DNA from: Acidithiobacillus ferridurans | Lineage (GTDB): Bacteria > Pseudomonadota > Gammaproteobacteria > Acidithiobacillales > Acidithiobacillaceae | Assembly: GCF_003966655.1 (NCBI RefSeq) | Contig: NZ_AP018795.1 | Coordinates: forward strand, 2,063,501 to 2,127,500 | Length of the DNA stretch: 64,000 nucleotides | Direction: 5' to 3' | Part shown: one piece after another, positions 50,253 through 59,117 of the stretch | Position numbering within the stretch: the stretch's first letter is position 1 | How the letters are laid out: each line of letters starts with the position of its first letter | The notes under the pieces: model-generated | Told to the model about the DNA's origin: nothing | The model's input: the letters and a program-made list of their open reading frames with translations, nothing else | The model's database searches: none | Program-made: the position numbers and the translations under genes

Positions 50253-50755
50253 TGTTTAAGGATGAATCAAGCTACAGTGTCAATCCCGCGGGTGATCTGC
50301 TGGCGGGTTGGACAGCGGAGGCCATGGTCGTCGCAAACAATGCCCCGGTGCTGGCCCGCGTGGAGCAGTACATGGCCCGCCTGTCATTGACGGATGCCCA
50401 GCGGCTGTGGGTTCGCGGGCAGGTAGTGGCGCAACTGCGCGGCGCGGATATGGAAGGTGAGGCGCTTTATGCCCGGGCCTTCGCCGGCCTACAGTTGGCC
50501 CTGGCGACGCTGGGGGACGGCGACGAGCTGGATGTGCGACTGGATCTTTCCCTCCATCTGCCCGTGGGCGACGCCCATGATGGCAAGCCCTGCCGCTGGT
50601 TGCAGCGTCAGGTAGGCCCGGCCATCGTGCGTTCCAGCATGGCCTCGCGACCCTTGAACCGCTCCTGGGGCGCAGCCTTGATGCGCCTCGCCCGGTCCCT
50701 GCTCAACCACCACACGATCCGCGCGCATCCGCGCGTACTGCCTGGAGAAGCCTGA
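50252..50755 (+). CDS. Unknown 167-aa protein between opgG and opgH
   Basis: A soluble, mostly helical protein with no signal peptide. Its ATG overlaps the opgG stop (TAATG) and its stop is 2 bases before opgH, so it is translationally locked into the glucan operon. No family is recognised. Since OpgH here is short at its N-terminus (692 residues against 847 in E. coli), this protein might supply a cytoplasmic regulatory part in trans; that is inference from context only. Confidence 0.7.
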   Translation: MFKDESSYSVNPAGDLLAGWTAEAMVVANNAPVLARVEQYMARLSLTDAQRLWVRGQVVAQLRGADMEGEALYARAFAGLQLALATLGDGDELDVRLDLSLHLPVGDAHDGKPCRWLQRQVGPAIVRSSMASRPLNRSWGAALMRLARSLLNHHTIRAHPRVLPGEA

Positions 50756-50757
50756 AT

Positions 50758-52836
50758 ATGGGTTTTGGCGGCGCCCGGCCATGGGAAGCCATCGGCCGGT
50801 ACCGGCGCTACTGGCTCAGCACTTTCATCGTTCTTCCGGCGTGCGGCGCTGGCCTGACACTGGACCAGGTATTGACAGACCGCCTGCCCTTCTGGCTGGA
50901 ACTGCCGACGTTGATCATCTTTGTATTACTGTTCGCCTGGATATCCGCAGGCTTCTGGACGGCGCTGGTAGGGTTCGTTCTGCTCATGCGTGGACGTGCT
51001 GATACCACACCCGGCAGCCCCGAACTGCACCTGGCCGAGCCGCGTCTGCAGAGCCGGGTGGCGGTACTCATGCCGATTTACAATGAAGAAGTGGAGCGGG
51101 TCGCCGCAGGTCTCCAGGCCACCTATAAATCCATACAGAAGACCGGTGCACTCGCCCATTTCGAATTTTTCCTGTTGAGCGATACTCGCGACCCTGCCAT
51201 CTGGCTGCGAGAAGAGCTGGTGTGGTCGGCGCTTTGCGAGTCTTTGGACGCTTTTGGGCGCATCCATTACCGGCGGCGGCCCATCAATAACAAGGCCAAG
51301 AGCGGGAATGTGGCAGATTTTTGCCGCCGCTGGGGTAAGGGTTACGAATACATGGTGGTACTCGACGCCGACAGTGTGATGAACGGCGAGACGCTGTACC
51401 GGATGCTGGAGATGATGGAGGGTAATCCTCAGGTCGGCATCATTCAAACCCAGCCGGTGGCGGTCAATCGCGAAACCCTGTATGCGCGCCTGCAACAGTT
51501 CGCGCAGCATCTATATGGCCCGATTTTCAGCGTCGGCCTGCGCTTCTGGCAGTTGGGCGACGGCCATTATATCGGCCATAACGCCATGCTTCGAATCGCT
51601 CCCTTCTCCCAATATTGCGCCCTGCCGGTGTTGCCGGGGCGGGCCCCTCTCGGCGGCCCGCTACTGAGCCACGATTTTGTCGAGGCCGCGCTCATGGCCA
51701 AAAGCGGCTGGGAAGTCTGGTTTGTGCCCAGCCTGTCCGGGAGTTATGAAGAAGTACCTCCGACCCTGATCGATGATCTCAAACGCGACCGCCGCTGGGC
51801 GCAGGGTAATCTTCAACATCTGCGCCTGCTGGCAGGGGAGGGCCTGCGCCCGGCGCATCGCTTTCTTTTTGTCAACGGCGCCATGTCTTTTTTGGCGGCG
51901 CCCTTGTGGGGCCTGTTTTTGATCCTGGGTGCGCTGGGCTCGCTCCACTGGGCCAATACCGCCAGTGACGGCAGCGTCATCACCCCGCTCGACTGGGACT
52001 GGCTGGTCAGTCCCATGCCCTTCTGGCTGTTTGGGATGACGGCGATTTTACTGCTGTCGCCAAAATTCATGGCGGTGCTCTGGGCGTTGCGTCAGCGCGG
52101 CCGAAAAGAGCAATTCGGCGGCGCATTCCATCTGGTGATCGGCATGTTTTTGGAGAGTATATTTTCGATACTCATGGCGCCGATCCGTATGGCCTTTCAC
52201 AGCCAGTTCGTGATTCAGACCCTGATGGGGCGCGGCGTGGGCTGGGGCGCGCAAGTCCGTGGCGATCAGGAGACGTCCTGGCGGGATGCGCTACGTTATT
52301 TTGGCTGGTGTTCGGCGCTGGGTTTGATTCTGGCAGGAATACTCTATCCCTTTCTGGGGGCGTGGCACTTCGCCTGGCTGGTACCCATACTCGGGGGGCT
52401 GGCGTCAGCGGTGCCCCTGGCGGCCTGGACGAGTCGTCCCGCGCTGGGGCGCTGGACCCAGCGGCATCATCTTTTTGTCATCCCCGAAGAAGTACATGTC
52501 CCGCCGGAATTACAATCGCTCAGCGCGGATAGGATGGCCTATATGCCCCACATAGAGGGGGACCCCTTTGTTCAGGTGGTGGTGGACCCCCGTTTCAACG
52601 CGATACATACCGCCTTGCAGCGTAACCGCACCGCCGCCTGGCCACGTGCGGCGAAACTCTGCCACAAGGCGCTGGAAGAGGGTCCGCAAGGGCTCAGCAA
52701 CCGTGAGCGCAACATACTGCTGACCGATCGCAACTCCATGCTCGCGCTGCATCGTGCGGTCTGGTCCACGGCCGATCGGACGCGTCTGGCGGCCTGGGGG
52801 TTGCAGAGCGAGGCGCAGGTGTTGTCCGACGCGTGA
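50758..52836 (+). CDS. opgH: Glucan glucosyltransferase H
   Basis: An inner-membrane glycosyltransferase (family 2) that polymerises glucose from UDP-glucose into periplasmic glucans. 692 residues. Two N-terminal transmembrane segments precede the catalytic domain: VAVLMPIYNEEVERV, KSGNVADFCRRWGKGYEYMVVLDADSVM (with the DAD metal site), the GHNAMLR and LSHDFVEAALM motifs and the acceptor motif RRWAQGN. About six C-terminal transmembrane segments and a soluble tail follow. It is shorter than E. coli OpgH, missing most of the N-terminal cytoplasmic region. Confidence 0.93.
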   Translation: MGFGGARPWEAIGRYRRYWLSTFIVLPACGAGLTLDQVLTDRLPFWLELPTLIIFVLLFAWISAGFWTALVGFVLLMRGRADTTPGSPELHLAEPRLQSRVAVLMPIYNEEVERVAAGLQATYKSIQKTGALAHFEFFLLSDTRDPAIWLREELVWSALCESLDAFGRIHYRRRPINNKAKSGNVADFCRRWGKGYEYMVVLDADSVMNGETLYRMLEMMEGNPQVGIIQTQPVAVNRETLYARLQQFAQHLYGPIFSVGLRFWQLGDGHYIGHNAMLRIAPFSQYCALPVLPGRAPLGGPLLSHDFVEAALMAKSGWEVWFVPSLSGSYEEVPPTLIDDLKRDRRWAQGNLQHLRLLAGEGLRPAHRFLFVNGAMSFLAAPLWGLFLILGALGSLHWANTASDGSVITPLDWDWLVSPMPFWLFGMTAILLLSPKFMAVLWALRQRGRKEQFGGAFHLVIGMFLESIFSILMAPIRMAFHSQFVIQTLMGRGVGWGAQVRGDQETSWRDALRYFGWCSALGLILAGILYPFLGAWHFAWLVPILGGLASAVPLAAWTSRPALGRWTQRHHLFVIPEEVHVPPELQSLSADRMAYMPHIEGDPFVQVVVDPRFNAIHTALQRNRTAAWPRAAKLCHKALEEGPQGLSNRERNILLTDRNSMLALHRAVWSTADRTRLAAWGLQSEAQVLSDA

Positions 52837-52854
52837 TCGCGATTCGGCCGAGGC

Positions 52855-53871
52855 TCAGGAACGCCGGTTGCGGATTTCCGCCAGACGCTCCGCGCGGGCA
52901 CCTTTTCCGCCCAGGTAGCCGGGTACGATACTCTCGACCGTGGTGGCCTGTATCTGGAAACGGTCGGCCAGATCATTTCTGGTACAGACGCTGTCGACGG
53001 ACAGGGAGAGCAGATTATCGCGGGTGAGTACCTTGCCCGGCAGCCTTTCCATGATGCTGGCCTGAAGATTGCCGGCGAAGTCACCGAGGGGCACGATGAC
53101 GCGATGGGTGCCGATCAGACTCTGGGTATAGGCCACCAGTTCACCGAGGGTATAGACTTTCGGACCACAAAGATCATAGGCCTGACCGTAGGTTTTTTCG
53201 TCATCCATGGATTGCACGTAGGCGCTGACCACATCTTCAATCCAGACCGGCTGCATTCTGGCTTTCGACCGAGCCAGCGGAATGAAAAAGGGGATGCGGC
53301 GCAATAACCCGGCGAAGCGGTTGAAAAAGCTGTCACCTTCACCAAAAATCACCGCTGGGCGAAAAGAAGTGGTTTTTAGCCCATGGCTCCAGAGCGGCAT
53401 GGGCTCTTCCAGATCATCAAAGTGTCCTGTTTCCGCCCTATTCCCGCCCGACTGACGGACGACTGCCTCACCAGCCCCCTTGGAGCGCAGGTAGGCGCTG
53501 GGTCCGGTGGGACTGGCTCCCAATGCACTCATGTGGAGCAGACGGGGGATGCCCAGATCATTGCAGGCGCCAACCACCAAGCGCGGGAGTTCGACGTGGT
53601 TCCTGTCGAAATCGCCTTGATGGCGTTCATTGAGGATGCCCACGAGATTGATGACGACATCTCGTCCTGCGAACTGTTTTTTTAACGCGACAGGGTCATG
53701 GACATCGGCCTCGATCAACTCCACACCGGGGAGCACCAGCAGATTTTCACGGTGGCGTTCGCGGTTGCGCGTCAGGATGCGCACGGCGTGCCCTTTCTGG
53801 CTCAACCGCTCTGCCAAGTGCCGCCCCACGAAGCCCGTGCCCCCCAGCAGACAAATTTTGTGAAGTGTCAT
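52855..53871 (-). CDS. NAD(P)-binding epimerase/dehydratase-like protein (complex I NDUFA9 type)
   Basis: A 338-residue extended short-chain dehydrogenase-like protein. It begins KICLLGGTGFVGRHLAERLSQKGHAVRILTRN (Rossmann GxxGxxG), then VINLVGILNE, RLLHMSALGASPTGPSAYLRSKGAGEAVV (with YxxxK) and FRPAVIFGEGDSFFNRFAGLL. These resemble the atypical SDR group that includes NDUFA9-like proteins and NAD-dependent epimerases. The C-terminus is lengthened. ATG 53871 has GGAGGAG upstream. Substrate unknown. Convergent to opgH. Confidence 0.82.
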   Translation of the reverse strand: MTLHKICLLGGTGFVGRHLAERLSQKGHAVRILTRNRERHRENLLVLPGVELIEADVHDPVALKKQFAGRDVVINLVGILNERHQGDFDRNHVELPRLVVGACNDLGIPRLLHMSALGASPTGPSAYLRSKGAGEAVVRQSGGNRAETGHFDDLEEPMPLWSHGLKTTSFRPAVIFGEGDSFFNRFAGLLRRIPFFIPLARSKARMQPVWIEDVVSAYVQSMDDEKTYGQAYDLCGPKVYTLGELVAYTQSLIGTHRVIVPLGDFAGNLQASIMERLPGKVLTRDNLLSLSVDSVCTRNDLADRFQIQATTVESIVPGYLGGKGARAERLAEIRNRRS

Positions 53872-53996
53872 GACTCCTCCAGACTGATACCTGCCAGCAT
53901 AGCACAGGCTTATGAACGGCGGGGCGGATGGGCCATATTTGTTCGAGGCCCTCCACATAGGCTATAAACCGGAATGGTATTCGAGGGAGGAATGAC

Positions 53997-54446
53997 ATGA
54001 CGGGATGTTCGGCAGGGCGGAAACGCGGGATGCGGGCAGGAGCGTATTTTGCCATGCTCGGGGCGCTGGTGATGGCCCTGGCGGTGATCGCCGGCGCGGC
54101 AGGAGATCATCTGGTGGCGGTGCGGGTAGGTGGCCGTGCGCTGCATATTTACGACATTGCGAATCGCTTTCAGATTTATCACGGGCTTGGGCTGCTGCTC
54201 ATCGGCGTGTTGATCCGCCAGTACGGCAGGCGGCGCCTGCTCTGCGCGGCGGGACTGCTGATGGTCCTGGGCGTTCTGCTGTTTTGCGGCGGACTCTATC
54301 TGCTGGTGCTGACCGGCTATTCGTTCTGGGCATTTTTCGCCCCCATAGGCGGGACGGCGCTGATTTTTTCCTGGCTCCTACTGGCGCTAGGTGTCTGGCG
54401 GGCCTCCAAAACGCAGGGGAATGGTGATGCTGATTGCAACGGGTAA
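53997..54446 (+). CDS. DUF423 family membrane protein
   Basis: 149 residues with four transmembrane segments. It resembles the YgdD/DUF423 family: an N-terminal segment with GALVMALAVIAGAAGDH, then FQIYHGLGLLLIGVL, the FCGGLYLLVLTGY segment and FAPIGGTALIFSWLLLAL, all typical of the family. Function unknown. GAGGGAGG precedes ATG 53997. It overlaps the next gene. Confidence 0.82.
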   Translation: MTGCSAGRKRGMRAGAYFAMLGALVMALAVIAGAAGDHLVAVRVGGRALHIYDIANRFQIYHGLGLLLIGVLIRQYGRRRLLCAAGLLMVLGVLLFCGGLYLLVLTGYSFWAFFAPIGGTALIFSWLLLALGVWRASKTQGNGDADCNG

Positions 54447-54828
54447 CGCATACGGAAAATATCTGGATTTTGCCGATGCCGAAGTGGGGGACAGGTTCTG
54501 GGTTGTGGAGCATGTGCCTTATAGTGGGACGGTAAAATCCGTGCGGGCCTATAGTGTGACGGAGATCAACTCAAAAACCGTGCTGTGCCATGCCGAAGAA
54601 GGCAAGGCGCTCAAATTGAAACGCGCTTTGCCTCAGGAAAACTGCTACCTGGATACCGATCCATATTTCCAGAATATTGCCCGCACCATGCAGATATCTA
54701 CGCAGGTACAGGAGGTGAAAAAACTGGTAAAAGAACATGAAATCATGGACTTTGACCAGGAAGTCATCGACGCGGTCATGGCGTGGCAGAAAAGGGTGTC
54801 GGCGCGGAAGGGCGCAGCACAAGGATAG
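54427..54828 (+). CDS. Unknown 133-aa protein
   Basis: A soluble protein beginning MLIATGNAYGKYLDFADAEVGDRFWVVEH with a Val/Tyr-rich beta-type first half and a charged helical second half (MQISTQVQEVKKLVKEHEIMDF). AGGGGA at 54415-54420 suits ATG 54427. It overlaps the end of the DUF423 gene by 20 bases, so it is probably co-translated. No family recognised. It is followed by an 89-base gap to the convergent sohB gene. Confidence 0.6.
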   Translation: MLIATGNAYGKYLDFADAEVGDRFWVVEHVPYSGTVKSVRAYSVTEINSKTVLCHAEEGKALKLKRALPQENCYLDTDPYFQNIARTMQISTQVQEVKKLVKEHEIMDFDQEVIDAVMAWQKRVSARKGAAQG

Positions 54829-54917
54829 CCGAGCTTATGCTGACATGGATGGAACAGTCTGGTCCATTTGCAATGGGGGTTGCGCCGTGCGGACCGGCGG
54901 GACTGGAACGAGGTATT

Positions 54918-55922
54918 TCAGGAGATGGGTGGCTGCCAGAGTTTATCCCAGCTTTGCTGGGCGGCGAGACCGAGGCGTTGGGGGAGGGTCTTTTGGCGCT
55001 GGTAATGGAGGGCGAGCACTTTGCCCTGTCGCACCGCTTCCAGGATGATCTCGTCGCTGGTGGCGAGATCATCCACCAGTCCGAGCTGGTGGGCCTTGTT
55101 GCCCAGCCAGGCTTCGCCGGTGGCGACTTGTTCCAAATCCAGTTGCGGACGGTATTGCCGGACGAAGTCGCGGAACTGGGCGTGGGTTTCTTCCAGTTCT
55201 TCGCGCAGCTTGGCGCGGCCGGTTTCGGTATTCTCTCCGAACAGGGTGACGGTGCGCTTGAATTTGCCGGCGGTGAATTGTTCCCAGTCGATGTTGCGAT
55301 CCTGCAGCCAGCGGTGGAAGTTGGGGATTTGGGCGACGACGCCGATGGAGCCGATGAGGGCGAAGGGGCTGGCGACGATACGGTCAGCGGTGACCGCCAT
55401 CATGTAGCCGCCGCTGGCGGCGACGGCGTCGACCAGCACCGTGAGATGAATCTTGGCGGCGCGCAGACGTAATAACTGGGCCGAGGCGAGACCATAGGTG
55501 TTGACCATGCCGCCGCCGCTTTCCAGGCGCAGCAGGACGGTGTCGCCGGGTTTGGCGGCCTGGATGATGGCGGAGATTTCTTCGCGCAGGGCACTGACGG
55601 CGGAGGCGCGGATGTCGCCCTTGAAGTCGAGCAGATAGGTGCAGCTTTCGGCAAGGGGGTCGTTGGCCCTGTCTTTGCGGTCTTTCTTGAGGGTCTTTCG
55701 ATGGATTTTCAGGGCTTTTTTGTCCAACCGGTATTGCTGGACGTTTTCGCCCGATTGTTCTAATTGCTTGCGCAGGTCGGTGACCTGCACCTGCCCGGAC
55801 GCGGGGCTTTTGCGTTTGTTTAGGGCGATGGCGGCGATGCCGCCCACGACGATGAGCAGCGCGACCACGATGGTGGCGGTGTCGGCGAGGAAGAGCAGGT
55901 AATGGCTGAAGAAGGTTTCCAT
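54918..55922 (-). CDS. sohB: SohB-like membrane serine peptidase (S49)
   Basis: A 334-residue inner-membrane-anchored periplasmic-type S49 peptidase. An N-terminal transmembrane segment (about 15-35) is followed by a short basic linker and the S49 domain: LLDFKGDIRASAVSALREEI, LESGGGMVNTYGLA, VAASGGYMMAVTADRIVASPFALIGSIGVV with the catalytic serine in AASGGY. The extended N-terminal linker rich in Lys/Asp is typical of SohB rather than SppA. Substrates unknown. Confidence 0.9.
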   Translation of the reverse strand: METFFSHYLLFLADTATIVVALLIVVGGIAAIALNKRKSPASGQVQVTDLRKQLEQSGENVQQYRLDKKALKIHRKTLKKDRKDRANDPLAESCTYLLDFKGDIRASAVSALREEISAIIQAAKPGDTVLLRLESGGGMVNTYGLASAQLLRLRAAKIHLTVLVDAVAASGGYMMAVTADRIVASPFALIGSIGVVAQIPNFHRWLQDRNIDWEQFTAGKFKRTVTLFGENTETGRAKLREELEETHAQFRDFVRQYRPQLDLEQVATGEAWLGNKAHQLGLVDDLATSDEIILEAVRQGKVLALHYQRQKTLPQRLGLAAQQSWDKLWQPPIS

Positions 55923-56029
55923 GGCGCCAAGATAGGCGGAAAGGCGATAGCTGTAAAGATTTGGGGTATGGTTGAACCCTGGGTGCTGGGGGCGTTATCA
56001 TTTTACCTCTTGCCGAGGTGCCTCCTTTC

Positions 56030-56272
56030 ATGATCCATGTGAAGTTTTTTGCCAGCGTGCGCGAGCGTATCGGGATCGGGGAAATATCTCTGCCGATGCC
56101 TGAAGGTGGTGCCACCGTGGCGGATGTCCTGGCGCTGGCGGAGGATGAAGCCGGCGTGGTGCTGCAGGGCGCTCATCTGCTGGCGGCGGTCAACCTACGG
56201 CACGTGCCTTTCTCCGATGTGGTTCGCGATGGCGATGAGGTGGCGTTTTTTCCTCCAGTAACAGGTGGTTAG
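56030..56272 (+). CDS. moaD: Molybdopterin synthase small subunit MoaD
   Basis: A ubiquitin-fold sulfur carrier for molybdopterin. 80 residues ending FFPPVTGG, with the C-terminal Gly-Gly that is thiocarboxylated. The start at 56030 is MIHVKFFASVRERIG; GAGGTGCC is upstream. It is followed by moaE with 2 bases between. Confidence 0.93.
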   Translation: MIHVKFFASVRERIGIGEISLPMPEGGATVADVLALAEDEAGVVLQGAHLLAAVNLRHVPFSDVVRDGDEVAFFPPVTGG

Positions 56273-56274
56273 CT

Positions 56275-56769
56275 GTGCTCGTTAAAGTTCAGCAGGAAGA
56301 CTTTGATCCAATGGCGGAGATGGCGGCCTTTCCGGCGGATGCCATCGCCGGAGCGGGCGGCTCGGTCACCTTTATCGGGACGGTGCGCGATTATAGCGAG
56401 GCGACGGATATCCTGGCCATGGAGATCGAGCACTATCCGGGGATGACGGAGCGCGAGCTGGAACGCATCAGCGCGGAGGCCGCGCGGCGCTACGATATCC
56501 TCGACAGCCTGATCATGCATCGTTACGGGCGTCTGGCGCCACAGGACAATATCGTGATGGTGGCGGTCTGGTCGCGGCACCGGGCGGCGGCCTTTGACGC
56601 CTGTCGCTTTCTGATCGATGTATTGAAAACCAGCGCACCCTTTTGGAAAAAAGAGATCACCCCGGAGGGAGCGCGCTGGGTGACCGATTGTCCCGGCTGC
56701 CGGGCCGGGAGCCGCGAGGGGCATACCCATGCGCCCCATGTTTCCCATTCCCATACACAGTTGAAGTGA
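56275..56769 (+). CDS. moaE: Molybdopterin synthase large subunit MoaE
   Basis: The catalytic subunit that inserts sulfur from MoaD to make molybdopterin. 164 residues starting at GTG 56275. It has GGSVTFIGTVRDYSE, MEIEHYPGMTERELE, HRYGRLAPQDNIVMVAVWSRHRAAAFDACRFLIDVLKTSAPFWKKE, with the active-site lysines near the end of that segment. A Cys/His-rich tail (CPGCRAGSREGHTHAPHVSHSHTQ) is unusual and could bind metal. Adjacent to moaD. Confidence 0.93.
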   Translation: MLVKVQQEDFDPMAEMAAFPADAIAGAGGSVTFIGTVRDYSEATDILAMEIEHYPGMTERELERISAEAARRYDILDSLIMHRYGRLAPQDNIVMVAVWSRHRAAAFDACRFLIDVLKTSAPFWKKEITPEGARWVTDCPGCRAGSREGHTHAPHVSHSHTQLK

Positions 56770-56775
56770 GATTTT

Positions 56776-57261
56776 ATGCCGAGTTTTGATGTGGTATCCG
56801 AAGTGGATATGCAGGAAGTGGATAATGCCCTGCATACAACGGTGAAGGAAATCACCACCCGTTATGACTTCAAGGGCAGCAAGGCGTCGATGGAGCGGAA
56901 AGAGAAGGAGATCATCCTCGTTGCCGAGGACGAGTATAAGCTGGGGCAGATGATCGACCTGCTCTCGGCGCGCCTGGTAAAGCGCGGGGTAGATTTGAAG
57001 GCCCTGGATGTGGGTAAGGTGGTCGCTGCGGCAGGCGGGATGGAGCGGCAGGTGCTGGGCCTGAAAGTGGGTCTGGAAACCGAAGTGTCCAAGCGCATGA
57101 TCAAATTTCTGAAAGACGGGAAGTTCAAGGCCCAGGGCAGTATCCAGGGGGATCAGTTGCGGGTGTCGGGCAAGAGCCGGGACGAGTTGCAGGCGGCCAT
57201 TGCCGCGCTGCGCGGTCACGATTTTGGTTTGCCGGTGCAGTTTACGAACTTTCGGGATTGA
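56776..57261 (+). CDS. YajQ family nucleotide-binding protein
   Basis: 161 residues, normal length. It begins [39 protein letters not shown], with the [46 protein letters not shown] ending typical of YajQ. Homologues have been linked to binding of nucleotides, including cyclic di-GMP, in some species. It lies 6 bases after moaE on the same strand. Confidence 0.95.
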   Translation: MPSFDVVSEVDMQEVDNALHTTVKEITTRYDFKGSKASMERKEKEIILVAEDEYKLGQMIDLLSARLVKRGVDLKALDVGKVVAAAGGMERQVLGLKVGLETEVSKRMIKFLKDGKFKAQGSIQGDQLRVSGKSRDELQAAIAALRGHDFGLPVQFTNFRD

Positions 57262-57278
57262 GGTTTGACGGGGGTAAC

Positions 57279-57608
57279 ATGGACAAGGTGGAATTGGCGG
57301 CACTGGTTGCCGGGATGGCAGGGGTAAGTGCGGCGGCGGTGATCAGCCGTGATGGGATTCCTTTACAGGTGGAAGGGATGTCCGAAGACGTGGCGGATAC
57401 GTTGGCAGCGCTCGCTTCTGGCATGTGCGCACTGGCTAAACGCATGAACGAGGAGGGTAATGGTGTGCGTCATGTCCATGTGGTGCTGGCCGACCACGAT
57501 ATGGTGTTGCTGCCGACCATGTCAGGAGCCGTGCTGGTGGTGATGCGGCCGGGGCGGAACGACGAGTCGGGGTTTGATATATTGCGGACTGCGGCGGCGG
57601 CTTTATGA
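57279..57608 (+). CDS. Roadblock/LC7 domain protein
   Basis: A 109-residue protein with a Roadblock/LC7 fold: MDKVELAALVAGMAGVSAAAVISRDGIPL, then a helix with DTLAALASGMCALAKRM and a beta end VLLPTMSGAVLVVMRPGRNDESGF. Such domains usually work with small Ras-like GTPases (MglA/MglB type) as dimers. No such GTPase gene is in the window. The stop overlaps the gcvT start (ATGA), tying it to the glycine cleavage operon. Confidence 0.85.
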   Translation: MDKVELAALVAGMAGVSAAAVISRDGIPLQVEGMSEDVADTLAALASGMCALAKRMNEEGNGVRHVHVVLADHDMVLLPTMSGAVLVVMRPGRNDESGFDILRTAAAAL

Positions 57609-58732
57609 CGAAGGTGTCGGCACAGCATACGGCACTTCACGACTGGCATGTGGCCCACGGCGCACGTATGGTGGATTTCGCTGGCTGGGAGATGCCTCTG
57701 AACTACGGCTCGCAACTGGCCGAGCATGAGGCGGTGCGGCGGGCGGCGGGACTGTTTGATGTCTCGCACATGCGGCCTCTGGATTTGAGCGGGCCAGATG
57801 CGCGGGTGCTGCTTCGATACGCGTTGGCCAACGATGTGGCAAAGCTGGACGCGGTGCCGGGCAAGGCGCTGTACAGCACGATGTTGCAGGGCGATGGTGG
57901 AATTATCGACGATCTGATCGTCTACCATCGTGGCGGAGGCCGGTATCGGATCGTGCTGAATGCGGGGGGGGCGGAGGCGGATACGGCGCACCTGCACGCC
58001 CTTGCGGATGCCCATGGCTGGCGCGTGACCCTGCAGAAGCGGCCAGATCTGGGGATTCTCGCGGTACAGGGCCCGACAGCGCGGGCGCTGGCGGCGACGG
58101 TGCTGGCGATTCCGGCGTTGGCGGATCTGGGCGTTTTTCACGCATTGGAACAGGGAGATTTTTTTGTCGGGCGAACCGGCTATACCGGCGAGGATGGCGT
58201 CGAAATCGTCGCCGCTAACGGGCTGTTAACGGACCTGGCAGACCGCTTGCTGGCGGCGGGTGTGTGCCCTGCGGGTCTGGCGGCGCGGGATAGTCTGCGT
58301 CTGGAGGCGGGGCTGGATCTGTACGGTCAAGATATGACGACGGCGGTTTCGCCTTATGCCAGTAATCTGGGCTGGACCGTGGACTTGCGGGCCGCAGACC
58401 GGGATTTTCTGGGCCGGGCGGCACTGGAGGCGGAGTTGGCGGCTGGTGACGGTGCCAGGCTCGTCGGTCTGGCGATGCGCGAGGGGATTCCCCGCCATGG
58501 CTATGTCGTCGAAAATGCCGCCGGACAGCCTTGCGGGGTGGTCACCAGCGGTATTTTTTCGCCCAGTTTGCAGTGTGGTATTGCCCTGGCCCGGGTGGAT
58601 GCGGTGCTGGCGCCGGGGGCGCTATCTGCGGTGCTGGTGCGTGGGGTGCGGCGTCCGGCGCTGGTGATAAAACCGCCCTTCTGGCGCAACGGGGCGGCAA
58701 CCTTTTCCTTTCCTGAGGAGCATGAAATATGA
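57605..58732 (+). CDS. gcvT: Glycine cleavage system T protein (aminomethyltransferase)
   Basis: Transfers the methylene group from the lipoyl arm of the H protein to tetrahydrofolate. 375 residues. It shows HGARMVDFAGWEMPLNYGSQLAEHEAVRRAAGLFDVSHM and FFVGRTGYTGEDGVEI, and the C-terminal barrel SGIFSPSLQCGIALARVD. It starts with an ATGA overlap with the roadblock gene and ends with an ATGA overlap with gcvH. Confidence 0.96.
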   Translation: MTKVSAQHTALHDWHVAHGARMVDFAGWEMPLNYGSQLAEHEAVRRAAGLFDVSHMRPLDLSGPDARVLLRYALANDVAKLDAVPGKALYSTMLQGDGGIIDDLIVYHRGGGRYRIVLNAGGAEADTAHLHALADAHGWRVTLQKRPDLGILAVQGPTARALAATVLAIPALADLGVFHALEQGDFFVGRTGYTGEDGVEIVAANGLLTDLADRLLAAGVCPAGLAARDSLRLEAGLDLYGQDMTTAVSPYASNLGWTVDLRAADRDFLGRAALEAELAAGDGARLVGLAMREGIPRHGYVVENAAGQPCGVVTSGIFSPSLQCGIALARVDAVLAPGALSAVLVRGVRRPALVIKPPFWRNGAATFSFPEEHEI

Positions 58733-59112
58733 GCAAAATTCCGGAGACCTTGCGTTATAGCGATACCCATGAGTGGGTGGAAGACCTGGGAGGCAGACGC
58801 TACCGGGTGGGGATTACCGATCACGCCCAGGAATTGCTGGGGGATCTGGTGTTCGTAGAGGCCCCGGAGGTAGGTAAGGCGATTCGCGGTGGTGCAGTCT
58901 GCGGTGTGCTGGAGTCGGTCAAGGCGGCGGCGGATTTGTATGCGCCACTCGACGGCACGGTGGTGGAGCGTAACGACGGGCTGGGGGATAACCCGCAGTG
59001 GCTCAATGAAGATCCTTATGGCCAGGGCTGGATCATGGTGGTGGAAGCGGATGCATCCGCTGGTAACGGGCTGATGGATGCGGCGGCCTACGCCAAGATC
59101 GCGGAGGTCTGA
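58729..59112 (+). CDS. gcvH: Glycine cleavage system H protein
   Basis: The lipoylated carrier that shuttles the aminomethyl group between P, T and L proteins. 127 residues. The lipoylation lysine lies in LESVKAAADLYAP (about residue 66). It begins SKIPETLRYSDTHEWVE. Fits the family in length and sequence. Its start overlaps gcvT (ATGA) and it ends 5 bases before gcvPA. Confidence 0.97.
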   Translation: MSKIPETLRYSDTHEWVEDLGGRRYRVGITDHAQELLGDLVFVEAPEVGKAIRGGAVCGVLESVKAAADLYAPLDGTVVERNDGLGDNPQWLNEDPYGQGWIMVVEADASAGNGLMDAAAYAKIAEV

Positions 59113-59117
59113 TCGTT

